From the NCBI GenBank assembly GCA_021773835.1, contig JAJFJQ010000066.1, forward strand, positions 1 through 64,000: a DNA stretch of 64,000 nucleotides, read 5' to 3'. This document shows, piece after piece, positions 1 through 8,845 of the stretch. Both the position numbers and the translations under genes were made by a program. Numbering within the stretch: position 1 is the stretch's first letter; every line of letters begins with the position of its first letter. This DNA comes from Gammaproteobacteria bacterium. Lineage in GTDB: Bacteria > Pseudomonadota > Gammaproteobacteria > Ga0077536. The notes under the pieces are model-generated. The model saw nothing but the letters and a program-made list of their open reading frames with translations, searched no databases and was not told where the DNA came from.

Positions 1-388
<388 letters not shown>

Positions 389-503
389 AAGTTTTACGTC
401 GGGCTGAAAGGCCAGACAATCTTGAATTGACAAGCTCTGTTTGACGTAACGTCAGACGTTGCTCATCAGGGTCTCTGATGGTGCTCAATCTTAGACGTTA
501 GCG

Positions 504-563
504 CCCACACAAATTACATGTTCAGACTAATTTTTAAAGAGCGAGCGGGTAGGTTTCCCCGCT
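504..563 (-). promoter_or_regulatory. rRNA leader antitermination elements (boxB, boxA, boxC)
   Basis: Between the rRNA promoter and 16S, the transcribed strand shows a hairpin AGCGGG-N8-CCCGCT (544-563) in the boxB position. It is followed at once by GCTCTTTAAAAA (531-542), a close match to the boxA core TGCTCTTTAACAA. Further down is TGTGTGGG (504-511), identical to boxC. In the known system NusB/S10 bind boxA and make RNA polymerase resistant to Rho on rRNA operons. The assignment rests on order, spacing and motif match. Confidence 0.8.
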
Positions 564-575
564 GAGAGGGCGCGA

Positions 576-628
576 ATTATACTCACTTGGAGCGCACCGT
601 CAACGACCTAGCATTTTTTCGATTTTTC
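576..628 (-). promoter_or_regulatory. rRNA operon P1 promoter with UP element
   Basis: On the minus strand TTGACG (598-603) and a perfect TATAAT (576-581) are separated by 16 bp. They are followed by a GC-rich discriminator (TCGCGCCC), as in stringently controlled rRNA promoters. Immediately upstream, 613-628 is A/T-tract DNA reading AAAAATCGAAAAAA on the minus strand, in the position of an UP element. Together these indicate a strong, ppGpp-sensitive rRNA promoter starting near 568. The 389-745 gap holds only this promoter, its leader and a palindrome at 711-727. Confidence 0.85.
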
Positions 629-710
629 AGCGGTTTATGCGCGTCGATTTCGCGCCTATCGCCGCGTCAAAAGAGGACAGTCGTGGACGACAAATATCCA
701 TTGTGCGCAC

Positions 711-727
711 TGCAACAAAATGGTGCA
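711..727. promoter_or_regulatory. NtrC-box-like palindrome upstream of the rRNA promoter
   Basis: TGCAACAAAATGGTGCA differs by one base from the NtrC operator form TGCACCAAAATGGTGCA. It resembles the box over the ntrB start in this window (TGCACTATTATGGTGCA, 54938-54954). It lies between the tyrS stop codon and the rRNA UP element, about 150 bp upstream of the predicted rRNA start. No sigma-54 promoter is seen nearby. The match may be chance; function is inferred only. Confidence 0.3.
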
Positions 728-745
728 GCGATACGAGATTTAAAA

Positions 746-1942
746 CTACGACGCGCTGAGCAGCACCCGGGCTATGCGCCGCTTCCCAACCTGAATAACG
801 AACGCTTGCCCACCGTCTAGCAATTGTCGCCCATTTTCGACCTTAGCCCCGTCGATGCGAACGGCCCCCTGTCCCACCATTCTATGGGATTCCGACGTAC
901 TTGCAGTCAAACCTGCCGCCTTGAGCACGTTTGCCAGCGGCAAACCTTGCGTACCGACGACAACGGTAACTTCCGCTATTTCGTCCGGCAGTTGACCTTG
1001 CGCGAATCGCTGATTGAACGCATGGCATGCGCGGTCCGCACTTGCCGTATCGTGAAATCTCGAGACGATCTCCAAGGCTAATTCGATTTTGACCTCTTTC
1101 GGGTTCCGACCCGCCCTGGTCTGCTCGCGCAAATCTTCGATATCAGAAAGCGAGCGAAAACTAACCAATTCAAAGTATCGCCACATGAGCTCGTCGGAGA
1201 TCGACATCAATTTGCCGAACATATCATTCGCGGGCTCGGCTATCCCAATGTAGTTATTTAGGGATTTTGACATTTTGTCGCCGCCGCTTAGCCCTTCCAG
1301 CAATGGCATGGTTAAGACAATTTGCGGCGCTTGACCATAGGCCTGCTGTAATTGCCGGCCGACCAAGAGGTTAAACTTCTGGTCCGTACCGCCCAGCTCG
1401 ACATCGGACTCCAGCGCGACCGAATCGTACCCTTGGATCAAGGGGTATAAAAATTCATGTATCGCAATCGGCTGGCCGGCGGTGTAGCGTTTATCGAAGT
1501 CATCGCGCTCCAGCATGCGTGCAACTGTATGTTTTGCAGCGATTTTCACGAGATCAGCAGCGTCCAACTCGGACATCCACTGTGAATTAAATACAACCTT
1601 GGTCGCTACCGGGTCGAGGATTTTAAATACCTGTTCGGTGTAGGTCCGGGCATTGGCCTGGACCTCCTCGGTAGTCAGTGGCGGGCGGGTCGCATTCTTT
1701 CCAGTCGGATCGCCAATCATGCCGGTGAAATCGCCAATCAAGAATATGACTTCGTGGCCGATATCCTGGAATTGGCGCATTTTGTTTAACAGGACAGTAT
1801 GTCCCAAATGGAGGTCGGGTGCGGTTGGATCGAAGCCGGCCTTGATCCGCAGCGGCCGTTTCAGTTGCAGTTTCTCGATCAGTTCTTGTTCGACGAGAAT
1901 TTCAATGGCGCCTCGCCGAATAATATCTAACTGGTCTTGCAT
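746..1942 (-). CDS. tyrS: tyrosyl-tRNA synthetase
   Basis: 398-residue class I tRNA synthetase that charges tRNA-Tyr in the cytoplasm. It has the HIGH-type signature HLGH (about residues 45-48), the KMSKS loop ([11 protein letters not shown], about 224-234) and a C-terminal S4 RNA-binding domain over the last ~60 residues. Length and the [12 protein letters not shown] segment fit the TyrZ-like subgroup common in Gammaproteobacteria. It is divergent from the M23 peptidase gene and runs toward the rRNA operon. The tyrS / M23 peptidase / anmK arrangement matches Pseudomonas. No terminator is visible between its stop and the rRNA promoter. Confidence 0.97.
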   Translation of the reverse strand: MQDQLDIIRRGAIEILVEQELIEKLQLKRPLRIKAGFDPTAPDLHLGHTVLLNKMRQFQDIGHEVIFLIGDFTGMIGDPTGKNATRPPLTTEEVQANARTYTEQVFKILDPVATKVVFNSQWMSELDAADLVKIAAKHTVARMLERDDFDKRYTAGQPIAIHEFLYPLIQGYDSVALESDVELGGTDQKFNLLVGRQLQQAYGQAPQIVLTMPLLEGLSGGDKMSKSLNNYIGIAEPANDMFGKLMSISDELMWRYFELVSFRSLSDIEDLREQTRAGRNPKEVKIELALEIVSRFHDTASADRACHAFNQRFAQGQLPDEIAEVTVVVGTQGLPLANVLKAAGLTASTSESHRMVGQGAVRIDGAKVENGRQLLDGGQAFVIQVGKRRIARVLLSAS

Positions 1943-2067
1943 GCCTAACGATCGCCAGGGACTAAGGTTTCTAAGATGACTAGCCTATCACATCGTCAGC
2001 CGCCGACACATTGACCAACGGTGGTCAAAACGTTATTTTGTGGAGCGCGAAAATTCAAGGTTTCCCG

Positions 2068-3540
2068 GTGTCTTACAAAAGACAAGTCATGTATGACTAC
2101 AACGTACAGATGACGCACGCTGCGGGACGCAGATCAACGTCTCGCGGACGTCGAGCCGCACGCATCGTCGCTGCCTTGACGCTCACTATGGGGAGCATTT
2201 TCGCGGCCTTCTATTTTCTCCCAAGCGGAACGTCGATAAGCGAGCAAAACGCAACGTCACCAATCGCCCTCGCATTACCCGGAACCACTTCTAAGTCGCC
2301 CATTAGCGCGGCGATATTGCCAAATAACCGGCTCCCATTCGAGCCTCGCACGCAGGCTCCCAGCGAGACAATGTCGTCAGATTGGGTGAGCGTTACGGTC
2401 GCACCTGGAGACAACCTGTCGTTGATCTTCGGACGGCATGGTTTTTCGAAAAAGGATCTGCACGAAATATTAGCGCTGGGACCAGATGCAAAAAAATTAC
2501 GCAGCATTAAACCCGGTCAACAAATCATGGTTCGGGCGGATGATAAGGGACGGGTCTTAGGACTCATTCAGGAGCTTGATTATCGCCGCTCCTTACACGT
2601 CACACGCGAACGCGATCATTACCTCGCGTCGATTGTCGAAATTGAACCAGAAATTCGTTACGCGAGTGTGCTCGCAAAAATCAAGCAATCTCTTTTTCTT
2701 GACGGTCAAGCTGCAGGCCTGTCCGATAAAACGGTCATGGAACTCACTGATATATTCGGCTGGGATATCGATTTCGTTTTAGATGTCCGCTCCGGGGATC
2801 AGTTTAGCGTCGTTTTTGAAGAATTATTTAAAGACGGCGAGAAGGTCAAGAGCGGAAAAATTCTAGCTGCGGAATTCGTCAATCGCGGTAAGAAACTTCG
2901 TGCCATCTACTACGCTAACGACGATGGACACGCAGGTTACTATTCGGATACCGGAAAGGCCATGCGTAAGGCGTTTTTACGCGCTCCGGTAAATTTCACC
3001 CGCATCAGCTCCCGGTTTAATTTGCGACGACGACATCCTGTCTTAAATACGATCCGCGCGCACAAAGGCGTCGACTACGCTGCCCCGCATGGAACGCCGA
3101 TTAGGGCCACCGCCGACGGCAAGATTTTGCATGCCGGGAACAAGGGCGGATACGGCCGGACCGTTGTTGTTCAACATGGTGAATCGTACAGCACGCTATT
3201 TGCACACATGTCTCGCTTTGCGCGCGGTATAAAAAAAGGCGTCAAGATTAAACAAGGACAGACGATTGGTTACGTCGGAAAAACCGGGCTCGCAACCGGG
3301 CCACACCTACACTACGAATTTCGCATCAATGGCGTACATCGCAATCCGTTAAAAATTGATCTTCCAAAAGCCCTTCCGCTGGATAAAAAGTACATCGCCG
3401 ATTTCCGATCGAAAGCTGAACCGTTGTTAGCGCAACTCGACGAACTTGGCGATGCCGCAAAATCGGACAAGCTAGTGGCGGAAGTCGATCCGAAACTCAA
3501 TCGGGCCGCATCAGCTCCGACACGATCGAAAACACAATGA
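2068..3540 (+). CDS. M23 family metallopeptidase (MepM-like murein endopeptidase)
   Basis: Envelope peptidoglycan endopeptidase. From the N terminus: a basic stretch and one membrane segment (signal anchor), a LysM/OapA-like region (VAPGDNLSLIFGRHGF, PGQQI), a linker domain, and a C-terminal LytM/M23 domain with the zinc ligands HKGVD and HLHYEF. These are the H-x3-D and HxH motifs of active enzymes, so it probably cleaves peptide crosslinks during wall growth. Start: GTG at 2068 has AAGG 7 nt upstream; a TTG at 2011 and an ATG at 2089 are alternatives. It lies 26 bp before anmK, a recycling enzyme, so co-transcription is likely. The last ~70 residues after the catalytic domain are low-complexity and variable. 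Confidence 0.92.
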   Translation: MSYKRQVMYDYNVQMTHAAGRRSTSRGRRAARIVAALTLTMGSIFAAFYFLPSGTSISEQNATSPIALALPGTTSKSPISAAILPNNRLPFEPRTQAPSETMSSDWVSVTVAPGDNLSLIFGRHGFSKKDLHEILALGPDAKKLRSIKPGQQIMVRADDKGRVLGLIQELDYRRSLHVTRERDHYLASIVEIEPEIRYASVLAKIKQSLFLDGQAAGLSDKTVMELTDIFGWDIDFVLDVRSGDQFSVVFEELFKDGEKVKSGKILAAEFVNRGKKLRAIYYANDDGHAGYYSDTGKAMRKAFLRAPVNFTRISSRFNLRRRHPVLNTIRAHKGVDYAAPHGTPIRATADGKILHAGNKGGYGRTVVVQHGESYSTLFAHMSRFARGIKKGVKIKQGQTIGYVGKTGLATGPHLHYEFRINGVHRNPLKIDLPKALPLDKKYIADFRSKAEPLLAQLDELGDAAKSDKLVAEVDPKLNRAASAPTRSKTQ

Positions 3541-3566
3541 GCTAATCGGCTAATCGAGTCTCCCCG

Positions 3567-4691
3567 ATGAGCCTATACATTGGACTCATGTCTGGCACCA
3601 GCATGGACGGGGTCGATGCAGCGCTAGTGTCATTCGACGGTGAAGACGGACCATGTCGGATCCTTCATTCAATCACGGCAAAGTACCCAACCGAGCTGCG
3701 TACGGAATTGGCGCGGGCGATTCTGCCTGGAGCGCGTTTCTCTTTACACGAATTCGCATCGCTCAACATTTCAGTCGGTCGCTGGTTCGCTCACACCGTC
3801 TCCCGACTTCTCGACGAATCGGAATATTCTGGCAACGATGTTGTTGCAATAGGCAGTCACGGCCAAACCTTACGCCACAGTCCCGACACGGACCCAGCGT
3901 ATAGCGTCCAAATCGGCGACCCGGCGACGATTGCCACGCGTTGTTCGATCATGACCGTAGCCGATTTCCGTTCGCTCGACATCGCCGCCGGGGGCCAAGG
4001 GGCGCCATTAGTTCCCGCGTTTCATGAGGCCTGCTTCCGCGACGACGTTGCACTCACAATTGTCATCAACATTGGCGGCATCGCAAATATCACCGTGCTG
4101 CCGCCGAAAGACCGCGGGGAAATCGTGGGATTTGATACCGGTCCAGGTAATTGCTTGCTCGACGGATGGATCTGGCAAGAACGGCAAATACCTTTCGACG
4201 ATGGCGGGCAATGGGCCGCTTCTGGAAAAGTATTAAACGGTTTATTAACGACGTTGATGACAGACGACTACATTCATCGCAGCCCGCCGAAAAGTACCGG
4301 TCGGGAATATTTCAATCTCGAGTTTTTAGAACGTGTAATAACTGATTTCGGAAAGAACGACCTTAACCCCGAGGACGTACAAGCGACCTTGTTGGAATAT
4401 ACGGCCGCATCGATCACATCTGCGCTCGAACAATCAGACCTACATCCAGACCGCGTTCTTATCTGCGGTGGCGGGGCCAATAACGAGACACTGATGGGCC
4501 GGCTGCGCGCGTTACAACCGGAGGCGGAAATCGTCTCAACAGCTGCATACGGTCTTGATCCGAACGCCGTTGAAGCCGCAGCGTTCGCGTGGCTGGCGCG
4601 ACAGCGCATCAAGGGAACTTCCGTATCGGTTACGACAGGGAATGGCGCATTGGCACGTATCCTCGGTGCGGTATATTTACCGACACGTTGA
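3567..4691 (+). CDS. anmK: anhydro-N-acetylmuramic acid kinase
   Basis: 374-residue cytoplasmic kinase of the ASKHA sugar-kinase fold. It cleaves and phosphorylates 1,6-anhydroMurNAc, giving MurNAc-6-phosphate for peptidoglycan recycling. Diagnostic segments are the N-terminal GLMSGTSMDGVD phosphate loop, the FRSLDIAAGGQGAPLVP substrate-binding stretch, NIGGIAN, and the C-terminal ICGGGANN adenosine motif. Length is normal. It follows the murein endopeptidase gene by 26 bp, consistent with wall turnover and recycling in one transcript. It is convergent with the PrsT-like gene, with 7 bp between the stop codons. Confidence 0.96.
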   Translation: MSLYIGLMSGTSMDGVDAALVSFDGEDGPCRILHSITAKYPTELRTELARAILPGARFSLHEFASLNISVGRWFAHTVSRLLDESEYSGNDVVAIGSHGQTLRHSPDTDPAYSVQIGDPATIATRCSIMTVADFRSLDIAAGGQGAPLVPAFHEACFRDDVALTIVINIGGIANITVLPPKDRGEIVGFDTGPGNCLLDGWIWQERQIPFDDGGQWAASGKVLNGLLTTLMTDDYIHRSPPKSTGREYFNLEFLERVITDFGKNDLNPEDVQATLLEYTAASITSALEQSDLHPDRVLICGGGANNETLMGRLRALQPEAEIVSTAAYGLDPNAVEAAAFAWLARQRIKGTSVSVTTGNGALARILGAVYLPTR

Positions 4692-4698
4692 AGTGCCT

Positions 4699-7530
4699 TT
4701 ACTTGTTACCTTTTAGCTTCGCTAGTAACTTCTCAGCTCGGCTTAAATCCGCAAACACATCACCGCTTCGAATAGCGGCCTCAAGTTCCTCCGCAGCGTC
4801 CGCGTTCTTGCCCAACTTCATTAAGGCCAATCCCGTGTGGAATCGGATCTCAGGGCCTGTGGATGAACGCGCAAAGGCTTCGCGTAACAACGGTAAGCCC
4901 TCATCGGGACTTCCATTCTCGGTCAATATCCAGCCGTAGGTATCGAGCACACTGGATGCCTCAGGGGCGCGCTCATAGGCCAACTTAGCAACCGCCAGCG
5001 CGCGTTTATCGCCAAGACGCTGATAGGTAACGGCAAGATTGTTCAACACGACGATGTCTTCGGTACCGTTCGCCCGCATATCTTCATAGACGACTCGCGC
5101 TTCTTCGTAGCGACCATCCGAGACCAAGCCCTGGCCAAGCGTATGGCGGGAACCGATATCATCGGGATGACGGCGAACCCATGCCTTTAGGAGTTGTAGT
5201 CCCTCGTCCGTGCGAGCAGCTGTACGGTAGGCTCGGTAGAGGGTTGTCACGGAGTCGCGTGTTGCTTCCATAGCATGCGCCTTAACAAATGCCGCGATGC
5301 CCTCGTCGAACCGACCCTCCGCCATATGTAAGTGGCCTTCGGCGGCCACAAGTGAACGTTGCTCACCGTGGACTTCGACGAGCGCAGCGAGCAATTCCTT
5401 GGCTTGTACGTAGTCTCCAAGGTCGGTCAATACGGTCGCCTTGAGAGTTCCCGATTCCAGATGGTTGGGGCTACCCTGTAGCGCCTTTGTTAGTGACCAA
5501 AGCGCTCCACTGAGATCAAGTAGGCGGGTCTGGAACTTTGCAACTTGCAGTAGCATTTCCGTTTCGAATTTAGCCTTCTCGCCGGCGTGTCGAAACGCCT
5601 TTTTAGCGTCAGCCCATTCTCCCAATTGAAGATGCATCTGACCAACAATGAGATCGACCTCAGGTTGCTTCGGAAATTTTTGCATCAATGTATACGCGGT
5701 TGATCGAATACTTTCGATTTCGGCACCCGCCCGCATTTGAATCTCTAGTTGTAAAACCGCCGCCTCAAATGAATCCGGTTCATTTTCAACGACGAGTGTT
5801 GCCAACTCTAATGCGTCTTCAAATTCACCTTGCTGAAGTTGCAAACGCGAGAGTTCAATTGCCGCCCTGGCATGGTTTGGGTGGGTTTGAAGGATCGCCC
5901 GAAAATACGATTCCGCTGACGCCAGCAGTTCTTGTTTCTGCGCAATGCGAGCGAGATTGAGTTGCGGCAATATCAGTTCCGGGTCTATATCCGCGGCCCT
6001 CTGGGTGTATTTTCGAGCTAGGTCTAGTTCATCGGCCGCCATATAGACAGCACCTGCAACCGTCAAAAAATGCGCGTTATCCCGCTGCGATTCCAATAAC
6101 GGCGCGATTTGGAGCTTTGCGTCATCGATGCGACCGATTCGCGTATAGACTTGCGCGAGTTGGATCTTCGCTTCGAGTAAGTCCGGGAATGTCTCGACTA
6201 GCCAGTTAAGATCTTTCACGGCCTGCTCTGCTTTACCCGCGTCAAGTCGGCTAAGCGCCAGACGGACCGCAAGGCCGACGGCGCTCGGCGCGAGTCGAAT
6301 CGCAGCTTCGTAGTATCGCTGTGCGGCCTTGAAATCCCCCTTTGCCCGATAGGCTTCGGCCATCATCGACAACGAAGTCGGATCATTCGGCGGTTCGGCG
6401 GTGGGCCTCGGGCGATACAATTTAATCACCGCATCCCACTCGCCCAAAGCAAGATAGGTTGACGCCAGGTAGCGCTTCGCACCGCTATGACTTGGGAACC
6501 TAGCTAGAAATTCGTTGAACCGTTCGACCGCTACACTGTGGTTTTCGTCGAAGTAGGCCACTATCCCTAGCATTAACGCGACGTGCGGTAGTTTCTCGCG
6601 GGCGTTATCTGAAATACCACGGATTTTGTCCGCACTTTCGCGCAGCAATTGCCGTGCCTCGTCGGCCTTACCTTGACGAAACTTCAACAGCGTTCTGAGA
6701 TAGATCGTCTCCAGCGTGCCAACGTCGAGGTCGGTGGCCTGTTGTAAGTCTTGCTCAGCCTCGGCAATGCGTCCGACGTCTATCCACATCGCGGCACGAG
6801 CCGTGAGTGCGCGTCCGGAAGTTGGTCGCAGCGACAGCGCACGTTCGAACGCGGGCAGCGCCTGGTCAAACTGTTTTGAATCGCGATGCAGCAGTGCCTT
6901 GTATATCCAAACGTCAAAATCGTCCGGCGCAAGCTGAGTGGCTTCGTTGACTAGTTTATCGACGGTAGAGCGTTTGCCTTTGGCGAGTGCAATATTGGCG
7001 CGGCCGATCAGTGCACGCGAGTCTGTGGGCATTAATACGCCTGCACTAAGGTAGGCTTCTTCTGCTAATTTAGTGTTGCCGAGCATCAGGTAAGCTTGCG
7101 CCTGAATGAGCAGTAACTCCCCGTCGACCTTCGGTTCATGGCCTTCAGCCACGATGCCGGTCAACACTTGTTCCGGCTTGAGCAGCTCCAAATATGACTG
7201 GGCGAGTGGTATGAGAATGAGATTTTCGTCCCCGCCCATACTCAGCGCCTTCTCCAGCTCGGTGACCGCGGCGTCGACCTGGTCTTCTATAAGTAGGGTT
7301 CGGCCAAGGAGGATCCGAGCCGGCAGGTTACCGGGGTCTTGCTGCAGTGCATTACGAAGCTGGATGACAGTCTCTGGATAACCGCCGCGGTTAAAGTGGC
7401 TCAGTGCGTCTTCATAGAATACCGTCGCCTTTCGCTGATCGACGGCTGCCGGTGCCGAGGCGCTCACTAGCAAGAGCGATACGGCGAGAATGCATAACAA
7501 ACACGTTGAAGTCGGTAGTGGCCTATCCAT
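4699..7530 (-). CDS. prsT: PrsT-like TPR protein of the PEP-CTERM/XrtA system
   Basis: 943-residue exported protein made almost wholly of tetratricopeptide repeats from about residue 35 to the end. The first repeats (ALSHFNRGGYPETVIQLRNA, LLGRTLL) closely resemble the PEP-CTERM system TPR lipoprotein family PrsT, ~900 residues long, found beside exosortase A loci. The N terminus has a Sec signal peptide ending near ASAPAA. Unlike typical PrsT, no lipobox cysteine follows the hydrophobic core, so it may be periplasmic rather than a lipoprotein. Its role in the family is unproven; a scaffold for exopolysaccharide or PEP-CTERM export is the usual suggestion. It is divergent from the PEP-CTERM gene and sits at the island border next to anmK. 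Confidence 0.82.
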   Translation of the reverse strand: MDRPLPTSTCLLCILAVSLLLVSASAPAAVDQRKATVFYEDALSHFNRGGYPETVIQLRNALQQDPGNLPARILLGRTLLIEDQVDAAVTELEKALSMGGDENLILIPLAQSYLELLKPEQVLTGIVAEGHEPKVDGELLLIQAQAYLMLGNTKLAEEAYLSAGVLMPTDSRALIGRANIALAKGKRSTVDKLVNEATQLAPDDFDVWIYKALLHRDSKQFDQALPAFERALSLRPTSGRALTARAAMWIDVGRIAEAEQDLQQATDLDVGTLETIYLRTLLKFRQGKADEARQLLRESADKIRGISDNAREKLPHVALMLGIVAYFDENHSVAVERFNEFLARFPSHSGAKRYLASTYLALGEWDAVIKLYRPRPTAEPPNDPTSLSMMAEAYRAKGDFKAAQRYYEAAIRLAPSAVGLAVRLALSRLDAGKAEQAVKDLNWLVETFPDLLEAKIQLAQVYTRIGRIDDAKLQIAPLLESQRDNAHFLTVAGAVYMAADELDLARKYTQRAADIDPELILPQLNLARIAQKQELLASAESYFRAILQTHPNHARAAIELSRLQLQQGEFEDALELATLVVENEPDSFEAAVLQLEIQMRAGAEIESIRSTAYTLMQKFPKQPEVDLIVGQMHLQLGEWADAKKAFRHAGEKAKFETEMLLQVAKFQTRLLDLSGALWSLTKALQGSPNHLESGTLKATVLTDLGDYVQAKELLAALVEVHGEQRSLVAAEGHLHMAEGRFDEGIAAFVKAHAMEATRDSVTTLYRAYRTAARTDEGLQLLKAWVRRHPDDIGSRHTLGQGLVSDGRYEEARVVYEDMRANGTEDIVVLNNLAVTYQRLGDKRALAVAKLAYERAPEASSVLDTYGWILTENGSPDEGLPLLREAFARSSTGPEIRFHTGLALMKLGKNADAAEELEAAIRSGDVFADLSRAEKLLAKLKGNK

Positions 7531-7561
7531 AGGAATGTCCGGAAAATAAGTATCTACGGCG

Positions 7562-7567
7562 ATTATA
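7562..7567 (-). promoter_or_regulatory. possible -10 element for the PrsT-like gene
   Basis: A perfect TATAAT on the minus strand lies 31 bp upstream of the PrsT-like start codon. No good -35 element sits at 16-18 bp; a TTGACA occurs 31 bp upstream, which is too far. The call rests on the -10 alone. Confidence 0.3.
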
Positions 7568-7742
7568 GCTAAGCGAAATCGAACGATTCGTAATGTTCTG
7601 TCAAATCGGGCATCGAGGCGCGAACTTCAATCAATCAACGCTTCGCCCAGCAGACGGACTTTCTTCCTAGCTCGGTCGTTGCGGCGAGGCCTGCTGTAAA
7701 AATTATTGACAGCGACCATACTCAAATAACCGCATGATTTAA

Positions 7743-7765
7743 TTGATTTTTATGCAAGAAATCAA
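7743..7765. repeat. inverted repeat TTGATTT-N9-AAATCAA
   Basis: A 7-bp perfect dyad with a 9-bp spacer in the 430-bp divergent region between the PrsT-like and PEP-CTERM genes. It may be an operator for either gene; no known factor is recognised. The rest of 7531-7821 holds no gene that can be supported. Confidence 0.3.
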
Positions 7766-7780
7766 CATAAGCCTAGATGT

Positions 7781-7791
7781 TTGTGCCAACT
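7781..7791 (-). promoter_or_regulatory. inverted copy of the sigma-54 -24 box without a -12 box
   Basis: On the minus strand this reads AGTTGGCACAA, identical over 11 bp to the -24 region of the sigma-54 promoter at 7893-7903 on the plus strand. It faces the PrsT-like gene. The -12 position reads TCTAG rather than TTGCT, so it is not a complete sigma-54 promoter as it stands. It could be a decayed promoter or a chance copy. Confidence 0.3.
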
Positions 7792-7821
7792 GCGCACTGA
7801 AATTCTGTCAATATCCTTTAC

Positions 7822-7845
7822 AAATGTCGCCGTCGAAAGACATTT
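7822..7845. promoter_or_regulatory. candidate enhancer-binding-protein site (AAATGTC-N10-GACATTT)
   Basis: A perfect 7-bp inverted repeat is centred about 88 bp upstream of the start expected from the sigma-54 promoter at 7895-7911. That is the usual distance for an activator of sigma-54 polymerase. In PEP-CTERM systems the activator is the response regulator PrsR; its binding here is inferred from position only. Confidence 0.45.
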
Positions 7846-7863
7846 TTCGCATCGCTTAATATA

Positions 7864-7876
7864 TAAATGGTTGATT
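7864..7876 (-). promoter_or_regulatory. IHF-like site
   Basis: The plus strand matches YAANNNNTTGATW, the reverse complement of the IHF consensus WATCAANNNNTTR, at every defined base. It lies between the dyad at 7822-7845 and the sigma-54 promoter, in AT-rich DNA, where IHF bends DNA at many sigma-54 promoters. Confidence 0.45.
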
Positions 7877-7894
7877 TATATAAGTTAAATATAG

Positions 7895-7911
7895 TTGGCA
7901 CAACGATTGCT
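7895..7911 (+). promoter_or_regulatory. sigma-54 promoter of the PEP-CTERM gene
   Basis: TTGGCACAACGATTGCT carries the -24 TTGGCAC and -12 TTGCT elements with the invariant GG and GC doublets at the correct 10-bp separation. It is a near-perfect sigma-54 promoter, placing transcription start near 7922, about 40 bp before the ATG at 7961. PEP-CTERM genes are known to be controlled by RpoN with PrsK/PrsR in several bacteria. Confidence 0.85.
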
Positions 7912-7960
7912 TCCAATACACGCAAACGACCCAATTCAGGCAAAAAAACTGAGAAAAACC

Positions 7961-8782
7961 ATGGATAAAATCAAAGCAATTAAAGCCGGGTTCGCAGCCC
8001 TAGCGATGGTCTCCGCGAGCGCGAGCGCCGAGGTGATTTATTTTAACGACTTCGATGGTGGCACGATGGATGGCGTGGGAACGGGAAATGAACTCGCCTC
8101 CTTCGTCGGTTCGAACAACAATTCGGATTGGAAAATCCATAGCGCTGCTCAAGCCAACAGCAACATTTCAAGTGGCATGAGTGGCAATCGAGTTGGCCAC
8201 GCAGGAAGCAGTTTTTACAACGACTTGGAGCAGTCGGTCTATACCTTCCGCATTGACGCGACCGGGTTCGAACTCACAAAACTGTCTTTCAATTTCGATT
8301 CCGAGCTACGCGACAGCGGCACCCTAGACATCGACGGCGCGAGCCTCGTCGCGTATACGGGAGCCTTCGACTCCGACGTCACCGGCGACAACAGCTACAC
8401 CTTGCTAAACACCAACAACGGTGAGTTTGTCTACGAGAATCTCGGCGAAGGGCGGTTAGACAATGCGCAGTTCGGTGGTGGCTTGGACCGTGGCTTCAAC
8501 AACATCAACAACGAACAAGGTACCGCGATGTTTGACCTCACGGGTCTCGGATTCGACGATCAGATCGTGAACTTCCGTTTGGCATTCGGCTCGGGCAACA
8601 CTAGTAATTCCGATGGCATCGCCTTCGACAAATTCAAATTAGAAGGCAGCGACTGCACCGGCTCCGGCGGCAGCTGTGAACCACCCGGCGGCGGTGGTAT
8701 CCCGGAACCGGGTTCGCTCACGCTTGCGATGTTAGGTTTGGTCGGACTCTACGGCGCTCGTAAAAAGCGCGCAAACGTTTAA
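7961..8782 (+). CDS. PEP-CTERM sorting domain-containing protein
   Basis: 273-residue exported protein. It has a Sec signal peptide (residues 1-24, ending ASASA), an Asn/Asp/Gly-rich beta-type body with no recognised enzyme domain, a Gly/Pro linker with the only two cysteines (CTGSGGSC), and a C-terminal PEP-CTERM signal. That signal has the motif IPEPGSL, a transmembrane stretch and an ARKKR basic tail. The family is processed at this signal by exosortase and associates with exopolysaccharide at the surface. The ATG at 7961 is chosen because an in-frame TTG at 7895 lies inside the sigma-54 promoter. A terminator follows 19 bp after the stop, so it is monocistronic. Body function is unknown. 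Confidence 0.9.
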   Translation: MDKIKAIKAGFAALAMVSASASAEVIYFNDFDGGTMDGVGTGNELASFVGSNNNSDWKIHSAAQANSNISSGMSGNRVGHAGSSFYNDLEQSVYTFRIDATGFELTKLSFNFDSELRDSGTLDIDGASLVAYTGAFDSDVTGDNSYTLLNTNNGEFVYENLGEGRLDNAQFGGGLDRGFNNINNEQGTAMFDLTGLGFDDQIVNFRLAFGSGNTSNSDGIAFDKFKLEGSDCTGSGGSCEPPGGGGIPEPGSLTLAMLGLVGLYGARKKRANV

Positions 8783-8800
8783 AGTAAAATCCATTGTGCA

Positions 8801-8829
8801 AAAACCCCCGACTATCGGGGGTTTTTTTT
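8801..8829 (+). terminator. Rho-independent terminator after the PEP-CTERM gene
   Basis: AAAACCCCCG-ACTAT-CGGGGGTTTTTTTT forms a 6-bp GC stem with a 5-nt loop followed by eight T's. The A-tract on the left side means it could also act on the minus strand for the convergent LPG_TM-type gene. Confidence 0.9.
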
Positions 8830-8845
8830 GGCCTCAAAACTGCCT

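Noticed and set aside
587-1081. Plus-strand open frames near the rRNA promoter and tyrS 3' end
   Set aside because: They overlap the rRNA promoter and tyrS coding DNA on the other strand, with no recognisable protein motif or ribosome site.
7895-7960. N-terminal extension of the PEP-CTERM protein from a TTG start
   Set aside because: The TTG and following bases are the sigma-54 promoter, which cannot be in the mRNA; the signal peptide starts at ATG 7961.
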